NCBI RefSeq assembly: GCF_019175285.1
Contig: NC_056529.1
Span: 1,846,231 to 1,910,230 of the forward strand
From: Sceloporus undulatus
Lineage: Eukaryota > Chordata > Lepidosauria > Squamata > Phrynosomatidae
Reading direction: 5' to 3'
Length of the DNA: 64,000 nt
This document shows, piece after piece, positions 63,151-64,000 of this stretch; positions within the stretch are counted from its first letter, which is position 1, and the number at the start of each line of letters is the position of its first letter. Under the pieces are notes generated by a model, which worked only from the letters and a program-made list of their open reading frames with translations, was not told the origin of the DNA and did no database searches. Position numbers and translations under genes: made by a program.

Positions 63151-63768
63151 TTTCCTCTCACTCCTCTTACTCTCTCCTTGTCCTCTCTTTCTTCTCTCCT
63201 TTCCCTTCTTCTTCTCCTTACTTTCTTCTATAGATGAAGCCTCCTCCCCCTCTTCTTCTCCTCCTCCTTTTTCTTCTAGGCCTCTTTACCTTCTTAGCCG
63301 TGATCTTGGCATCCTTTGGGAGCCCAGACTCATCCAAGCATATGTTAATTAATCTAAAACATTCATATAATGCCCTTAATCAAAAATTGATTCCTGAGTT
63401 GCTCACAATGCGCAGAAGGGCCTTTGGAAAGGAGGCTTGCTGCCTTGGAGGCATCTCCAAAAAGCAACTCTTCTCTTCCCAAAGAAAAGTCAGGAGAGCA
63501 GCAAATGGGGGCAAATTTGGAAAAGCAGCCTTTCATCCTAACAGTTGTGGCAGAAGAAGAGTCTGGAAATTCAGGAAGCTATATGTCTATTTATGCATTT
63601 GTTGAAAAAGCACATAGACATCCATAGGGTTTCTAGCAGTTTCCATCCGCAGCAGCAGCATCCCTTTAGCAAAGCCAATGGGCCTCCATTGCCCACTCAA
63701 GACCAAGGGCTCCAGGAATACAGATCACAGCAAACTCTTCCAGAGGAGAAGAAACATTTGTCTTCTAT

Positions 63769-63800
63769 GATTTTATTATTATTATTATTATTATTATTAC
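63769..63800. repeat. (ATT)n microsatellite
   Basis: About ten units. Confidence 0.92.
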
Positions 63801-64000
63801 AGTTTACATTGGGCCCCAGGGTTGTTTTTCTCGGTTTCCCTTCCTGGCCGGTTTCTCCCGAACGTTGCAGCATGAAAGGGTTAAACCGCGCAAGACGTAT
63901 TTGTAACTTCAAAGAAGCATTTCTTAAATCAGAAATGAGCTCAGAGACGTACAAATAGATGCACACAAGAAAATGATGGGTTGCTCCCGTGTAATTTGAG

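Larger units (their letters stand above)
59424..64000 (+). other. CALB2: CALB2 intron 1 (partial)
   Basis: It holds the tandem minisatellite (59583-59945), a GT/TA run near 60103-60125, a CR1-like fragment (60429-60530), a foldback fragment (60650-60765), MITEs (60897-61050, 61708-62014), a candidate enhancer (61180-61440), (GGAA)n 61558-61602, a SINE head (62263-62345), a LINE tail with (ATT)n (63082-63150) and another (ATT)n (63769-63800). Confidence 0.75.

Overview
The window is vertebrate nuclear DNA, most likely from an iguanian-type squamate (lizard). The evidence is intron-rich host genes with GT-AG boundaries, tRNA-derived SINEs whose body resembles the common lizard family, a 5'-truncated L1, many short foldback or TA-flanked DNA-transposon remnants, and abundant microsatellites. 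The species call rests on remembered repeat families and was not checked by a search. No bacterial features, CRISPR arrays or complete mobile elements were seen.

Layout. On the minus strand, the left end carries the first two coding exons of MTSS2 (8013-8096 and 678-739); the rest of that gene lies beyond base 1. Its CpG-island promoter sits at about 7120-8350. About 1.2 kb further right is the 3' end of VAC14, also on the minus strand. All 19 VAC14 coding exons are here (47742 down to 10120). They join in one open frame of 2,373 nt including the stop, encoding 790 residues against 782 in human. The VAC14 CpG-island promoter is at about 47640-48310. After 11.6 kb without a recognisable gene, the plus strand carries the promoter, TATA box and first coding exon of CALB2 (calretinin, 59330-59423). 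The last 4.6 kb is CALB2 intron 1.

Gene roles. VAC14 is the HEAT-repeat scaffold of the PIKFYVE-FIG4 complex that makes and turns over PI(3,5)P2 on endolysosomes. MTSS2 is an I-BAR actin and membrane protein. CALB2 is a hexa-EF-hand neuronal calcium buffer. They are chromosomal neighbours rather than a pathway. The same neighbourhood exists on human 16q22, but there HYDIN and CMTR2 lie between VAC14 and CALB2, and neither is seen here.

Main points of interest. VAC14 introns 8 and 16 both carry U12-type (minor spliceosome) donor and branch-site motifs, and intron 11 has a GC donor. An L1 fragment containing a nested TA-flanked MITE sits about 16 nt from the U12 donor of exon 8. A pair of inverted repeat copies with a nested insertion lies in intron 14. 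A family of roughly 80-bp units flanks CALB2 exon 1. Several non-repetitive AT-rich blocks in the VAC14-CALB2 gap and in long introns look like candidate conserved regulatory elements. I found no undescribed protein system.
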